Origin: Oligoflexus tunisiensis
GTDB taxonomy: Bacteria; Bdellovibrionota_B; Oligoflexia; Oligoflexales; Oligoflexaceae
Assembly: GCF_001748245.1 (NCBI RefSeq)
Contig: NZ_BDFO01000001.1
Coordinates: forward strand, 3,122,471-3,186,470
Direction of reading: 5' to 3'
DNA length: 64,000 bases
Shown: positions 43,841 to 52,479 of the stretch, piece by piece
Position numbering within the stretch: position 1 is the first letter of the stretch
Layout: each line of letters opens with the position of its first letter
The notes under the pieces: model-generated
What the model saw: the letters and a program-made list of their open reading frames with translations, nothing else
Told to the model about the DNA's origin: nothing
The model's database searches: none
Translations under genes and position numbers: made by a program

Positions 43841-46663
43841 CGTCTTGAATCGTTTTTCACTCGCTTCCCTCACGACAAAGCATGCGGGCGGGAGGTTGAT
43901 TTCCAACATGAAGTTTTGAAAGCCGGGACGCCGGGTGTAGGGATTATCCAACAGTCGGATATGAACCGAGCCCTTGGCGTCTTCAATGTATTCCTTCACC
44001 GCGCTCATGCCGACGCCGCGTCCCGAGATTTCATTCGCCGCATGGCAGGTGGAAAGCCCCGGCTCAAAGATGACCCAGGCTGTTTCCAGCGGTGACGGTT
44101 GACTGTCCGGTCTGAGCAGACCCTTGGCACGGGCCAGATCCTGCAGAGCTGCAAGGTTCAATCCCGCTCCGTCATCCGTATACTGGATGATCAGCTCGTC
44201 CTGAACGACCTTGAGCTGCACCTTGATCAGGCCGGCCGGATTTTTGCCCTGGGCCACTCTCTCCGCGGCACTCTCGATGCCATGATCCATGGTGTTGCGG
44301 ACGAGATGAATAAAGGTGTGACGGATGAGGTTCTGCCCGAGCTGGCTCAGGTGAATACCCTGGTCGTCGATCTCGATCTGAGGATATTCCTTATGAAGGT
44401 CGCGGGCCAGCATATCAGCATTGGCCATAACCTCGCGGAAGAGAGTCTCGGCCCGTATCAGGATCAGGTCTTCGATCACTTTTTTCAGAGGATTGGCGCC
44501 CACTCGCAAGTCCGCGGGGCCGAATTTTTCCACCAGACCGAAGAAATGCGCGAGGCTGTCGGCATAATCGGGTGTGATCCCGAGACGACCGGAACCATCG
44601 CGTCCCAGCTTGTTCTGACTCAAAGTCTGGTAGACATCCAGAAGGTCCTGGACGGCCTCGAGATCCTTGAGCAGGGCGGCCTGATTCCAGGGCTTTTCGT
44701 CCTTCATAAGGGCAGCCAGATTCTGCTCGGCCTCATGAACCGCAGGCGTCAGGTGTTGCAGACCCAGCGAGCGGGTCACACCTTTGATGGTATGCATGTT
44801 GATGAAAAGAATTTTCAGGATGTCCTGATTCATCCTGCGGTTGGCCTTGATGAGGCGTTCATTCTCGGCCAGAAATTTCTGGCTTGATTCGACGAAGCGA
44901 TCAAAAATGGCTGGTTGAACTTCCAGAATCTCGCCGATGTAGGCCAGTTCCTTGGATTTTTCTGCCGCGACGCTTTCAAGTTTTTTCAGGCGAGTGACGT
45001 CCTTGATGGTCACCAGCATCTTTTCGACCACGCCTTCATCGTTGACGACAGGATTCCAGTCGAGTTGAAGCAGCTGCCCATCCGATCCATCGAAGCATTC
45101 CACTTCCAGGGGCAGGGCGTGCAGATTCAATTCCGTGTTGATGGCATCCTCATTCATGCAGCTGTTCAAAAGACTGCGGATCTGTGATCTTTGATCCGCA
45201 TTCAGTCGGGTCTTTTGAAAGATGAACTCCACCAGATCCTGGCCTTCCACCTGCTGGGTGTGGAAGATGGACTTCGTATGATCCGAGAAGGCAGGCGTGA
45301 TCGCCAGCTGGTCGCCTTTCGCCACCAGAATACCCATCTGAATATGCGTGAGTATGGATTTCACTTCGCGAGTCTGCTCCTCCACTCTTTCTTCCAGGTG
45401 CTCATTCAGAGCCACGACCTTGGCGTGCTCCTTTTGCAGATCCGTGTTGAGTTTGCCGATTCTTTCCAGAGCCGACTTTTCGGTCAGCCGGATCTTATCC
45501 GCCAAACCCAGAGACAGGAGGGTGACTTCAAACACCGAGGCGATCAAGGTGCCCCATTCCGTGACGAAGAGCCAGGGCAGAACACTGAAAGCTGTGAGAA
45601 TCCGCAGGAGATTGGCGAAGATCAAGGAGGACCATGCCGCGGTGAAAAAATAAGCCGGACGGTAGCGTTTGATGGAGCAGGTGACGCCGCAGGCGAGCGT
45701 AGCGAAGGAGGCATACATGGAGCAGCTTCCGGCCATGATCGCCGCGATCTCATAGGGCAGGAGGAGAGCAATTATGGTGGCAACAGTCGCCATAATCATC
45801 CCAAAGACGCAGAACCTGGTCAACCAGGGGTGCCGGTTGCGCAAGGAAAGAAAGTAGATGGGATAGAGACAGGCTAAAAAGGATGAGGCATTCCCATCGA
45901 TCAGATAGCCTTCATTCAAGAGAAAGGGCCACTGCGGCAGCAGTTCGGCGAAAAGCCCGGAATAGGACAGTGGCTGGAGCATCATGGTGATGAGGAAGGC
46001 CACATAGATCAGATAAACGGTTTTTCTGAGCTGCAGATAGATCAGGAGGTTATAAAGGGCCATCACGAAGAGCACGCTCAGCATCGAAAAAAGAAAGGTA
46101 TATTCCATTTTATGATGCTGATGAAATTCCCTTTCCGAATAGGCCTGGATCTCGAAATTCATGGGACCTTTGGACCTGGCCCGCAGAAGGACGGTCGCGG
46201 TTCCAGGTGGGACGTCGAGGGTGAAGAGTGGGGATCGATACTCCGGGTCGGAGGTCTCACGCTGTCCCATATCTCCACTGAGAAGGCGTTTCAGTATGCG
46301 GCCATCAGCGACGGCATAAAATTCAATTTCATCCAGAAGCGGGTAATGCTGGAGGATCAGGATGCGGCGCGGATTTGCGGAAGGGTTCTCCAGCTGGAAT
46401 CGTGCCCACCAGACGGAAGGGGTGAAGCCGAAGGAGAGAACTTTTTTATCGGGACGAAAGAATTGCGGCTGCGTTGCAGGATCCAGCATCTGTTCGATCG
46501 TAAGGGCCGAGGATTTATCTTCGAAGAATTCCAGATGCGGGTTAAGGCTGACGCCTTGAATCTTCTCCTGGACCTGAAAAATGGGACTTGCGTCAGCGTA
46601 TGCAGCTCCGGGCAGACCCAGTATCAGGGTGAGGAAAATAAGCGGTATTCTTAACCATTGCAT
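43832..46663 (-). CDS. 7TMR-DISM receptor kinase with PAS-like, Hpt and CheA-like ATPase domains
   Basis: 943 residues. ATG 46663 has GGAGG 6 bases upstream; a longer frame lacks a signal. A signal peptide (about 1-24, ending AAYA) is followed by a 7TMR-DISMED2-like beta-domain (about 40-180) and seven membrane helices (about 185-400). A coiled coil leads to a PAS-like domain (about 440-570; LQLDWNPV and MLVTIKDVTRLKKL), an Hpt with NMHTIKGVTRSL (His624), and a CheA P4-like ATPase with VRNTMDHGIE, DDGAGLNLAAL and SGRGVGMSAV. No HisKA, P5 or receiver is present. It shares the cytoplasmic module of the kinases at 12628, 30294 and 56891. The G1 box has Ala for the usual Arg (DDGAGL). Confidence 0.92.
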   Translation of the reverse strand: MQWLRIPLIFLTLILGLPGAAYADASPIFQVQEKIQGVSLNPHLEFFEDKSSALTIEQMLDPATQPQFFRPDKKVLSFGFTPSVWWARFQLENPSANPRRILILQHYPLLDEIEFYAVADGRILKRLLSGDMGQRETSDPEYRSPLFTLDVPPGTATVLLRARSKGPMNFEIQAYSEREFHQHHKMEYTFLFSMLSVLFVMALYNLLIYLQLRKTVYLIYVAFLITMMLQPLSYSGLFAELLPQWPFLLNEGYLIDGNASSFLACLYPIYFLSLRNRHPWLTRFCVFGMIMATVATIIALLLPYEIAAIMAGSCSMYASFATLACGVTCSIKRYRPAYFFTAAWSSLIFANLLRILTAFSVLPWLFVTEWGTLIASVFEVTLLSLGLADKIRLTEKSALERIGKLNTDLQKEHAKVVALNEHLEERVEEQTREVKSILTHIQMGILVAKGDQLAITPAFSDHTKSIFHTQQVEGQDLVEFIFQKTRLNADQRSQIRSLLNSCMNEDAINTELNLHALPLEVECFDGSDGQLLQLDWNPVVNDEGVVEKMLVTIKDVTRLKKLESVAAEKSKELAYIGEILEVQPAIFDRFVESSQKFLAENERLIKANRRMNQDILKILFINMHTIKGVTRSLGLQHLTPAVHEAEQNLAALMKDEKPWNQAALLKDLEAVQDLLDVYQTLSQNKLGRDGSGRLGITPDYADSLAHFFGLVEKFGPADLRVGANPLKKVIEDLILIRAETLFREVMANADMLARDLHKEYPQIEIDDQGIHLSQLGQNLIRHTFIHLVRNTMDHGIESAAERVAQGKNPAGLIKVQLKVVQDELIIQYTDDGAGLNLAALQDLARAKGLLRPDSQPSPLETAWVIFEPGLSTCHAANEISGRGVGMSAVKEYIEDAKGSVHIRLLDNPYTRRPGFQNFMLEINLPPACFVVREASEKRFKTSA

Positions 46664-46950
46664 GGCAGACCTCCACACCAAATCTTCGGCGCCGGTCTTG
46701 AGTTGTTGAGATCGGCCGCCCAGGGGATATGAAGCGTTGGGCATGCTTCAAGTAATCCAGGTGAATCATTGGGAACAGGTGCCTTTACTTCTCGTGAAGT
46801 TTTTCGGGCATCCGCGTCCTGCTGCGGACGGAGTGAAGGGCAGGGGTCGAATCGGATGTCATGTGTCCGTTTTCCAATGGGAAAATCGTGGAATTTCTGC
46901 AACTCAGTAAATTATCTCAAGGTTGTTCAAATTCTTCCGACAAGTAAGAA
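46664..46950. other. Intergenic region upstream of the GH19 chitinase
   Basis: 287 bases between the divergent kinase start and the terminator at 46951-46988. No gene with a believable start seen. Transcription reading toward the chitinase must cross the terminator, so this stretch could be a leader or a small RNA. No clear promoter boxes. Confidence 0.4.
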
Positions 46951-46988
46951 AGTTCGTCGGCACTTAGCCGGACGGACTCGTTTTTTTT
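46951..46988 (+). terminator. Intrinsic terminator in the chitinase leader
   Basis: AGTTCGTCGGC (46951-46961) pairs with GCC plus GACGGACT (46967-46978, one bulged G and one G-U pair) around the loop ACTTA. CG and eight T residues follow (46981-46988). It lies only about 20 bases before the chitinase ATG and points into that gene, so it is a candidate attenuator or the end of a short upstream RNA. Confidence 0.7.
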
Positions 46989-47009
46989 AGAAAGACAGGA
47001 GCCTTTTGT

Positions 47010-48122
47010 ATGCGACCAGCCCTTGTTCTGCTTGCGCTTTCCCTTCCCCTCGTTTTTGCTTCAGGCTGTTTGAAACCGGGCACATCTTCCAACCTTGCCA
47101 GCACCAGCTGTAACTATCCACAGTGGGTCCAAGGTCAATTGTATAGGACGGGCGATAAAGTCATCTTGAACGGCCAGGCGTATGTTGCCGAACATGATAA
47201 CCCTGGCTATCATCCCACCATCAGCACCTGGTACTGGGAACCAACCGCGTGCAGCGGCGGACCAACGACCTCATGCAGCAGCACACAGGCCTGGCAGGCC
47301 GGAACTCCTTATGCGGCCGGTGCGTTGGTTGTCTACAATGGAAAAACTTACCGAGCCACGCATGCCAACCCCGGTTATGATCCCGTGATCAGCACCTGGT
47401 TTTGGGATGAAGTGGGAAGCTGTGCGGATCCGCAAAATCCTGCTCCCGCACCCGCGCCTGCTCCCGCACCGGCTCCGAATGCAGGTCAAAGCGGTAGCGG
47501 TTTCCGCAGTATCCTGACCGAAGCCATGTTTAACACGATGTTCCCGAATCGCCTCGCGTTCTATACTTATGAAGGTCTGGCGTCGGCTATCGACTCCTAT
47601 CCGGGCTTTGCCAAGGAAGGCAGCGAAGAAATCCGCAAGCGTGAAGTGGCCGCTTTCCTGGCCAATATCGAGCACGAATCAGGTCATCTTCAGTACGTGG
47701 AAGAAATCAATCGAGCCAACTGGCCTCTTTATTGCGATCAAAGCAATACGGTCTCGCCTTGCGCCCCTGGCAAGCAGTATTACGGTCGCGGCCCGATCCA
47801 GCTGAGCTGGAACTATAACTATGGCGCGGCTTCCCGAGTTATCGGCGTCGATATTCTGGCGAATCCGGATTTGGTGGCTCAGGATTCCAAAGTCGCCTGG
47901 CAGACGGCTATCTGGTTTTGGATGACCCAAACCGGAGCGGGAACGATGACCAGTCACAACGCAATCGTGAGCGGTGCCGGCTTCGGTGAAACCATCCGGA
48001 CCATCAATGGCGCTTTGGAATGCGGGGGTCGTAACCCCGCTCAGGTTCAGGCGCGTATCAATTACTTCAGTCGTATTTCGAACATACTCGGCGTATCGAT
48101 GGGGGAAAGAACCGGCTGTTAG
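47010..48122 (+). CDS. GH19 chitinase lipoprotein with two chitin-binding (CBM5/12) domains
   Basis: 370 residues; GGAG lies about 8 bases before the ATG. A lipoprotein signal ends in ASGC. Two CBM5/12 modules follow: the first with YPQWVQGQLYRTGDKV and WYWEP, the second with TQAWQAGTPYAAGALV and WFWDE. A Pro-Ala linker leads to the GH19 catalytic domain (about 165-370), with FLANIEHESGHLQYVEE carrying the catalytic Glu region and YYGRGPIQLSWNYNYG, a hallmark of the family. INGALECGG is a further conserved block. It should hydrolyse chitin and bind it through the tandem modules. A terminator sits in its leader. Its stop overlaps the opposing gene by 4 bases. Confidence 0.95.
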   Translation: MRPALVLLALSLPLVFASGCLKPGTSSNLASTSCNYPQWVQGQLYRTGDKVILNGQAYVAEHDNPGYHPTISTWYWEPTACSGGPTTSCSSTQAWQAGTPYAAGALVVYNGKTYRATHANPGYDPVISTWFWDEVGSCADPQNPAPAPAPAPAPAPNAGQSGSGFRSILTEAMFNTMFPNRLAFYTYEGLASAIDSYPGFAKEGSEEIRKREVAAFLANIEHESGHLQYVEEINRANWPLYCDQSNTVSPCAPGKQYYGRGPIQLSWNYNYGAASRVIGVDILANPDLVAQDSKVAWQTAIWFWMTQTGAGTMTSHNAIVSGAGFGETIRTINGALECGGRNPAQVQARINYFSRISNILGVSMGERTGC

Positions 48123-49486
48123 GATTTAAAGCGAACCATTTCCATCGATCCCAGACGATAGGTCTGGCGGTTTTCGTCCCAAACGGACTGGACAGGGAAA
48201 CGGAGAATGCGGCCCTGGTAGGACCAGCGAAGCTCAATTTCGAAGGTTCCGGCGGGCACGACGGAAACGTCCGCCTGCAGGCGCACCGATTGAGTTGAAC
48301 CGGGAAGCCATGAACGAGGGTCAAGGCCCTCTCCGGATCCCAATTCCAAAGCCTGCGATACGCCTGCGGCATTGACCACGGCGATCTCAGGACGGAAAGG
48401 ATGATAGGCCGGGGCAAACCCATCGTTTCGGATCTTCAAGTCGAGCGTCAGCTTATGGTCGGGACTGACGACAGCCTTCGCGGATTCGAGGATAAAGCGA
48501 TAGCCCAGACGGGTGGCCACCTCATCATAACAGCCTTCCGTTTTCCAGCGGTCCAGCACCTTCGCGTTCCAGCCCGTGTTCAGATAGCTCATGCCCAGGC
48601 GCTCCATATCCTGCAGAGCCGCCTCACAACTGGTGTAAACCGGATTGTCCACACAGGTTTCACCGCCGATCGCCTGACCCTGGCGTGATAATGTTGCGAT
48701 CATATCCTTCCACTGATCCGGCGTCCGGTCACCATCATAGGTGCCCATGTCGGTTTCCGAGGCCAGGTAGCAATCATTATGAAAGCCGAGGCGCTTCATC
48801 TCAGCTGGCGTCAGGCGGCTTTCCAGCTCAGCCCGAAAGCGCGGCCGCCGGATCATGATGAGGAAATCATCGGGGAGTTCATCCAAAAGAGCCCGCACGA
48901 GCTGAAAACGGAGCTGAGGATCCTCCGCATAGCCACGGCCGTTCGGTGCATACTCACTGTTCCATTCGCCCCACATTCCATAGAAGCCGGCTTCAAAGAA
49001 CGCGATGTCGTATCGATGAGCTTTGAAAATAGGGGCCAGTTGTTTGAGATGCTGGATCGCGAGTTCAGGGCGGGCCGCTTCGGCCAGACCGCAAGGATTG
49101 AGCACACCATCGTCGGCGTAGATGACTCGCACGATCGCCTGTTTTCCCGGTACCTGACGCACTTCAGCGAAGCGCTGTTCGAGGTTCCGGCCTACGCTCT
49201 CATCCAGGATTTCGGTGCCGCAATAAGAGGTCAGCACAACGCGAATCAACGCCAGGCCTTTGTCCTGATCACCCGTATTCCAGGAATAGAAACCACGACC
49301 GGGACTCACGATATCGCGCGGATCTTCCTGATAGGTCCAATGGAAAGCCGTAAGTTGCGGCGCAGGCGTGACTGGTGTTTCGAGGTTCTGGTCGCGCGGG
49401 CTGGGCTTGACGTCCGGTGAAGTACGCTTGTGGCAAGCGGCCGGCAGCAGGAGACTCAGGATCAAAAGGTTCATCAAAGTACGCAC
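48119..49486 (-). CDS. DUF4874/DUF4832-type lipoprotein
   Basis: 455 residues with a GTG start; GAGGAGGG lies 7 bases upstream. A lipoprotein signal ends in LPAAC. The mature part has DIVSPGRGFYSW (the NPGRGFY-like start of DUF4874) and GFYGMWGEWN (the strand before the catalytic cleft in GH-like barrels). A C-terminal beta-domain (LDLKIRNDGFAPAY, then FEIELRWSYQGRI) is typical of DUF4832. The pair of domains is thought to form a glycoside-hydrolase-like TIM barrel with an added beta-sandwich. The sugar substrate is unknown. It fits the chitin- and glycan-degrading theme of its neighbours. Confidence 0.85.
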   Translation of the reverse strand: MRTLMNLLILSLLLPAACHKRTSPDVKPSPRDQNLETPVTPAPQLTAFHWTYQEDPRDIVSPGRGFYSWNTGDQDKGLALIRVVLTSYCGTEILDESVGRNLEQRFAEVRQVPGKQAIVRVIYADDGVLNPCGLAEAARPELAIQHLKQLAPIFKAHRYDIAFFEAGFYGMWGEWNSEYAPNGRGYAEDPQLRFQLVRALLDELPDDFLIMIRRPRFRAELESRLTPAEMKRLGFHNDCYLASETDMGTYDGDRTPDQWKDMIATLSRQGQAIGGETCVDNPVYTSCEAALQDMERLGMSYLNTGWNAKVLDRWKTEGCYDEVATRLGYRFILESAKAVVSPDHKLTLDLKIRNDGFAPAYHPFRPEIAVVNAAGVSQALELGSGEGLDPRSWLPGSTQSVRLQADVSVVPAGTFEIELRWSYQGRILRFPVQSVWDENRQTYRLGSMEMVRFKS

Positions 49487-49827
49487 AGAAGGGCCCTCCT
49501 CGATCCCTTATAACGAACATCCGGGGCTTATAACAAACCCCAAAGGTATGAGTGCCTGAATTGCGACAGATGTCCTGCTGAGGACAAGGCTGGTCAAACT
49601 TTACCAAGGCAGTTTTCCGTGTCACGACGGGTGACGCAGATTCGATTCGGCCCATTCTCATGGTTGAGTTTGCATCGGCCCTTCATCCTGTTCTGCGGCG
49701 CAAGCGTGAAATCTGGTATGGCTCCTGCACACGATTTTCCCGAAGTATTGATGGAAACGCTCTCAATGGCGTTCGTCCTTCGGCTTTTGCAATTCGATGC
49801 CTGACACGGACACCCGGGAGTCATGTC
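49487..49827. other. Intergenic region before the RND efflux operon
   Basis: 341 bases divergent between the lipoprotein and efflux operon. It carries a short direct repeat CTTATAAC (near 49506 and 49527). CGGGAG lies 7 bases before the TolC-like ATG at 49828. A longer in-frame extension exists upstream but lacks a signal peptide and ribosome site. No regulator gene (TetR or MarR) lies next to the operon. Confidence 0.4.
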
Positions 49828-51330
49828 ATGAATTGGCTTTTCAATCTGTCCTTCGCGGCTTTCTGTTTCTTCCCATACAGAATGGGTCTGGCTCAGGAGA
49901 CTCGCGCTCCTGTAACGTCTGGCCCGGCTGCTGTCACGCTCAGCATTGAAGATGCGTTGCGCCTTGCCGAACGGGCCAGCGAAGATGTCACCGCTGCGGT
50001 CGCTGCCGTCAAGCGGGCCGAAGCGCAGCAAATGCAGGCGCGCAGCGAATGGTATCCCCAGATCAATGGATCCCTGTCCTATGATCGTCTCCTGGAACCG
50101 GATGTTGATGATCTGGCCGCTTCAGGCATGATGGGTCCAACTGCAGGAACCGGTTTCATGCCTTTTTTTCAAGAGAACACCTGGCGCGCGGGGTTTACCT
50201 TGTCGCAGAATATTTTTGCAGGCGGCCGGAGTCTCGCCCGCCAGGGTATGAGCAACGCAGCTCGAAAAATCGCTGAACTGGATCTGGATGCAGCCCGGGC
50301 GTTGACCGTGCTGACGACCGTACAGGGTTACTATGATGCGGTCCTGGGCCAGCAGCTTGTCACGATTGCGGAGGCCGCCCTGCAGCAGGCGGAGATCACA
50401 CTCAAGCAGGTCAAGCTCGGCGGTCGACAGGGGACACGCCCGGAGTTCGATGTGCTGCGGGCTCAGGTGACCGTTGAAAATCAGCGGCCTCAGCTTCTGA
50501 CAGCACGCATGCAGAGAGATCAGGCCCTCCTGCGCCTGAAACAGTTTCTCGACATTCCTTTGGAAAAGGATCTGGTTCTGACCTCCACACTGGAAGAGGA
50601 ACAGATGCGTGATCTGACCTCCGTTGCCCGTCAGACGGCTCATCTGTCGGAGCCCCGGAAGGACCAGGATTCCCGTCTGGTGGTCGAACAGGCTTTGACG
50701 GCGGTTGAAATGCGCGAGGCCGGAGTTGATCTGGCGAAATCACAGCATTGGCCCAACATCAGCGCTGTTTCTAATTATGGCTGGGCGGCCTATCCCGAGT
50801 CCGGTCTGCCGGAATCGAAGGAGTGGTTTCGGAACTGGACCGCCGGAGTGCAGCTGACCGTTCCTATTTTCAGCGGATTGCGTATCCAGGGCGAACAGCG
50901 CAGCGCTGCCGCCGACCTTGAGGAAGCCCAGGCCCGCGCCCGGCAGATACGGGAACAGGCGGCGTTGGATGCCCGCAGTGCTGCGGATCAGCTGGCGTCC
51001 GCGAAGGCCCAATGGGAAGCAAGCGCGGGGACCGTTTCCCAGGCCGAGCGTGCTTATCAAATTGCAGAAATTCGTTATCGTGATGGTATATCCACGCAAC
51101 TGGAACTGGCCGATTCCCGTCTGCAACTGCAGCAGGCTCAGGCCAACCGGGCCCGCGCCGCCCGCGATCTGCAGGTGGCCCGTGTGCGGTTCACTTTATT
51201 GCCTCATCTTCCATTAAGCGCTGCCAGCATTGTGCGCAGCGATACCGGCAGTCTCTCGTCAGGGACTGCGAACACAGCACCCACGGAAACGACGCCAGCA
51301 GCTCAAGGAGTGGGCACGGTGCCGAACTAG
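49828..51330 (+). CDS. TolC-like outer membrane efflux protein
   Basis: 500 residues. A signal peptide (NWLFNLSFAAFCFFPYRMGLAQ) precedes two outer-membrane-efflux repeats rich in long helices: SIEDALRLAERASEDVTAAV and EAQQMQARSEWYPQINGSL, then a second set with AGVDLAKSQHWPNISAVS and ISTQLELADSRLQLQQAQ. TolC-type proteins form a trimeric channel across the outer membrane and periplasm. The last 45 residues are a polar Thr/Ala/Pro tail. It is the first gene of a three-gene efflux operon, 15 bases before the adaptor gene. Confidence 0.93.
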   Translation: MNWLFNLSFAAFCFFPYRMGLAQETRAPVTSGPAAVTLSIEDALRLAERASEDVTAAVAAVKRAEAQQMQARSEWYPQINGSLSYDRLLEPDVDDLAASGMMGPTAGTGFMPFFQENTWRAGFTLSQNIFAGGRSLARQGMSNAARKIAELDLDAARALTVLTTVQGYYDAVLGQQLVTIAEAALQQAEITLKQVKLGGRQGTRPEFDVLRAQVTVENQRPQLLTARMQRDQALLRLKQFLDIPLEKDLVLTSTLEEEQMRDLTSVARQTAHLSEPRKDQDSRLVVEQALTAVEMREAGVDLAKSQHWPNISAVSNYGWAAYPESGLPESKEWFRNWTAGVQLTVPIFSGLRIQGEQRSAAADLEEAQARARQIREQAALDARSAADQLASAKAQWEASAGTVSQAERAYQIAEIRYRDGISTQLELADSRLQLQQAQANRARAARDLQVARVRFTLLPHLPLSAASIVRSDTGSLSSGTANTAPTETTPAAQGVGTVPN

Positions 51331-51345
51331 GGGGGAGGGATTTCC

Positions 51346-52467
51346 ATGCGCTCCATTCATCTGATCAGCATGAAACACTATCTTGTTCTTTTCATGATCG
51401 CAGCCGCCTGTTCGGGATCCTGCAAGCGTAATGCGGAAAATGGCGCGACCCCTGAGGAACCCACACCGATGCTGGTTGGCCCGGAGAATACGATCATCGT
51501 GCGTCGTGAGGCGATCAGCTCCGGCCCCCGGCTTTCGGGTTCCCTGGAACCACGCGAGCAGGCCCGCGTCCGGGCGGAAATTTCCGGCTCGGTCACGTCC
51601 GTTGAAGTTGATATGGGCAGGACTGTGACCCGTGGTCAGATCCTGGCACGAATTGAAGATACCGCGCTGCGCAATGCTTATGCTTCGGCGCAATCGGCGC
51701 TGCGATCCGCAGAATTCGAGCTGCAAAACGCAGCCCGCCAGGCCGAACGAACGCAAGCGCTCGTGCAGGGTGGGGCGCTCGCGCCGCGAGATCTCGAAGT
51801 CGCTCAAAGTGCGCGGACGACCGCCTCGGCTCGGGTGGCGCAAGCCCGGGCGCAGCTCGCGCAGGCGCGGGAACAATTGGAGGCGGCCACCGTACGATCG
51901 CCGATGGATGGAGCCATTAGCGAAAAGGCTGTGAATCAAGGGGATGTGGTGACTGTTGGAGCCCTCCTCTTTACCGTGATCGATCCCTCCAGCATGCGCT
52001 TGGAAGCTTCCGTACCCAGCGACGCCTTGCCCATTTTGAAGATCGGCACGCCGGTAGCCTTTGCGGTTCGAGGTTATCCCGATCAGATTTTTACGGGGAC
52101 GATCGAGCAGATCGCCCCGGCCGCTGATCCTGCAACCCGTCAGATTCCCATTTTGATTGCGATTCCCAACCCCGGTGGTCAGCTGATTGCCGGCCTTTTT
52201 GCGGAAGGGCGTATCAGTGCCGAGACGCGTGAAACATTGGTCGTGCCGGTGAGCGCGATCGAAAATATCAACGAAAACCCCAGCGTCATGCGCATCCGGG
52301 ACGGACGGACCGAGCAGGTTCCAGTCAAGATCGGTCTCAGGGACCCGCAAACGGAACGCGTGGAAATACAGGGAGATATCAATGAAGGTGATGTGCTCTT
52401 GACAGGAGCTGCCAAATCCATAGCTCCAGGAGCTCCGGTGCGGCTCACGGGCGCCAATGCGAGTTGA
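51346..52467 (+). CDS. RND efflux periplasmic adaptor (membrane fusion) lipoprotein
   Basis: 373 residues; GGGAGG lies 7 bases before the ATG. A lipoprotein-like signal includes AAAC and CSGSC. The protein shows the lipoyl/biotinyl half-motifs (VRAEISGSVTSVEVDMGRTV and ATVRSPMDGAISEKAVNQGD) around a helical hairpin (about 100-180), then a beta-barrel (SMRLEASVPSDALP) and membrane-proximal domain (VVPVSAIENIN). It links the RND pump to the TolC-like channel. The next gene starts 12 bases later. No substrate can be read from the sequence. Confidence 0.94.
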   Translation: MRSIHLISMKHYLVLFMIAAACSGSCKRNAENGATPEEPTPMLVGPENTIIVRREAISSGPRLSGSLEPREQARVRAEISGSVTSVEVDMGRTVTRGQILARIEDTALRNAYASAQSALRSAEFELQNAARQAERTQALVQGGALAPRDLEVAQSARTTASARVAQARAQLAQAREQLEAATVRSPMDGAISEKAVNQGDVVTVGALLFTVIDPSSMRLEASVPSDALPILKIGTPVAFAVRGYPDQIFTGTIEQIAPAADPATRQIPILIAIPNPGGQLIAGLFAEGRISAETRETLVVPVSAIENINENPSVMRIRDGRTEQVPVKIGLRDPQTERVEIQGDINEGDVLLTGAAKSIAPGAPVRLTGANAS

Positions 52468-52479
52468 AGAGGATACTTC

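Noticed and set aside
49660..49827. Extended start for the TolC-like gene
   Set aside because: The extra 56 residues are not a signal sequence, while the ATG at 49828 has a good ribosome site and signal peptide.
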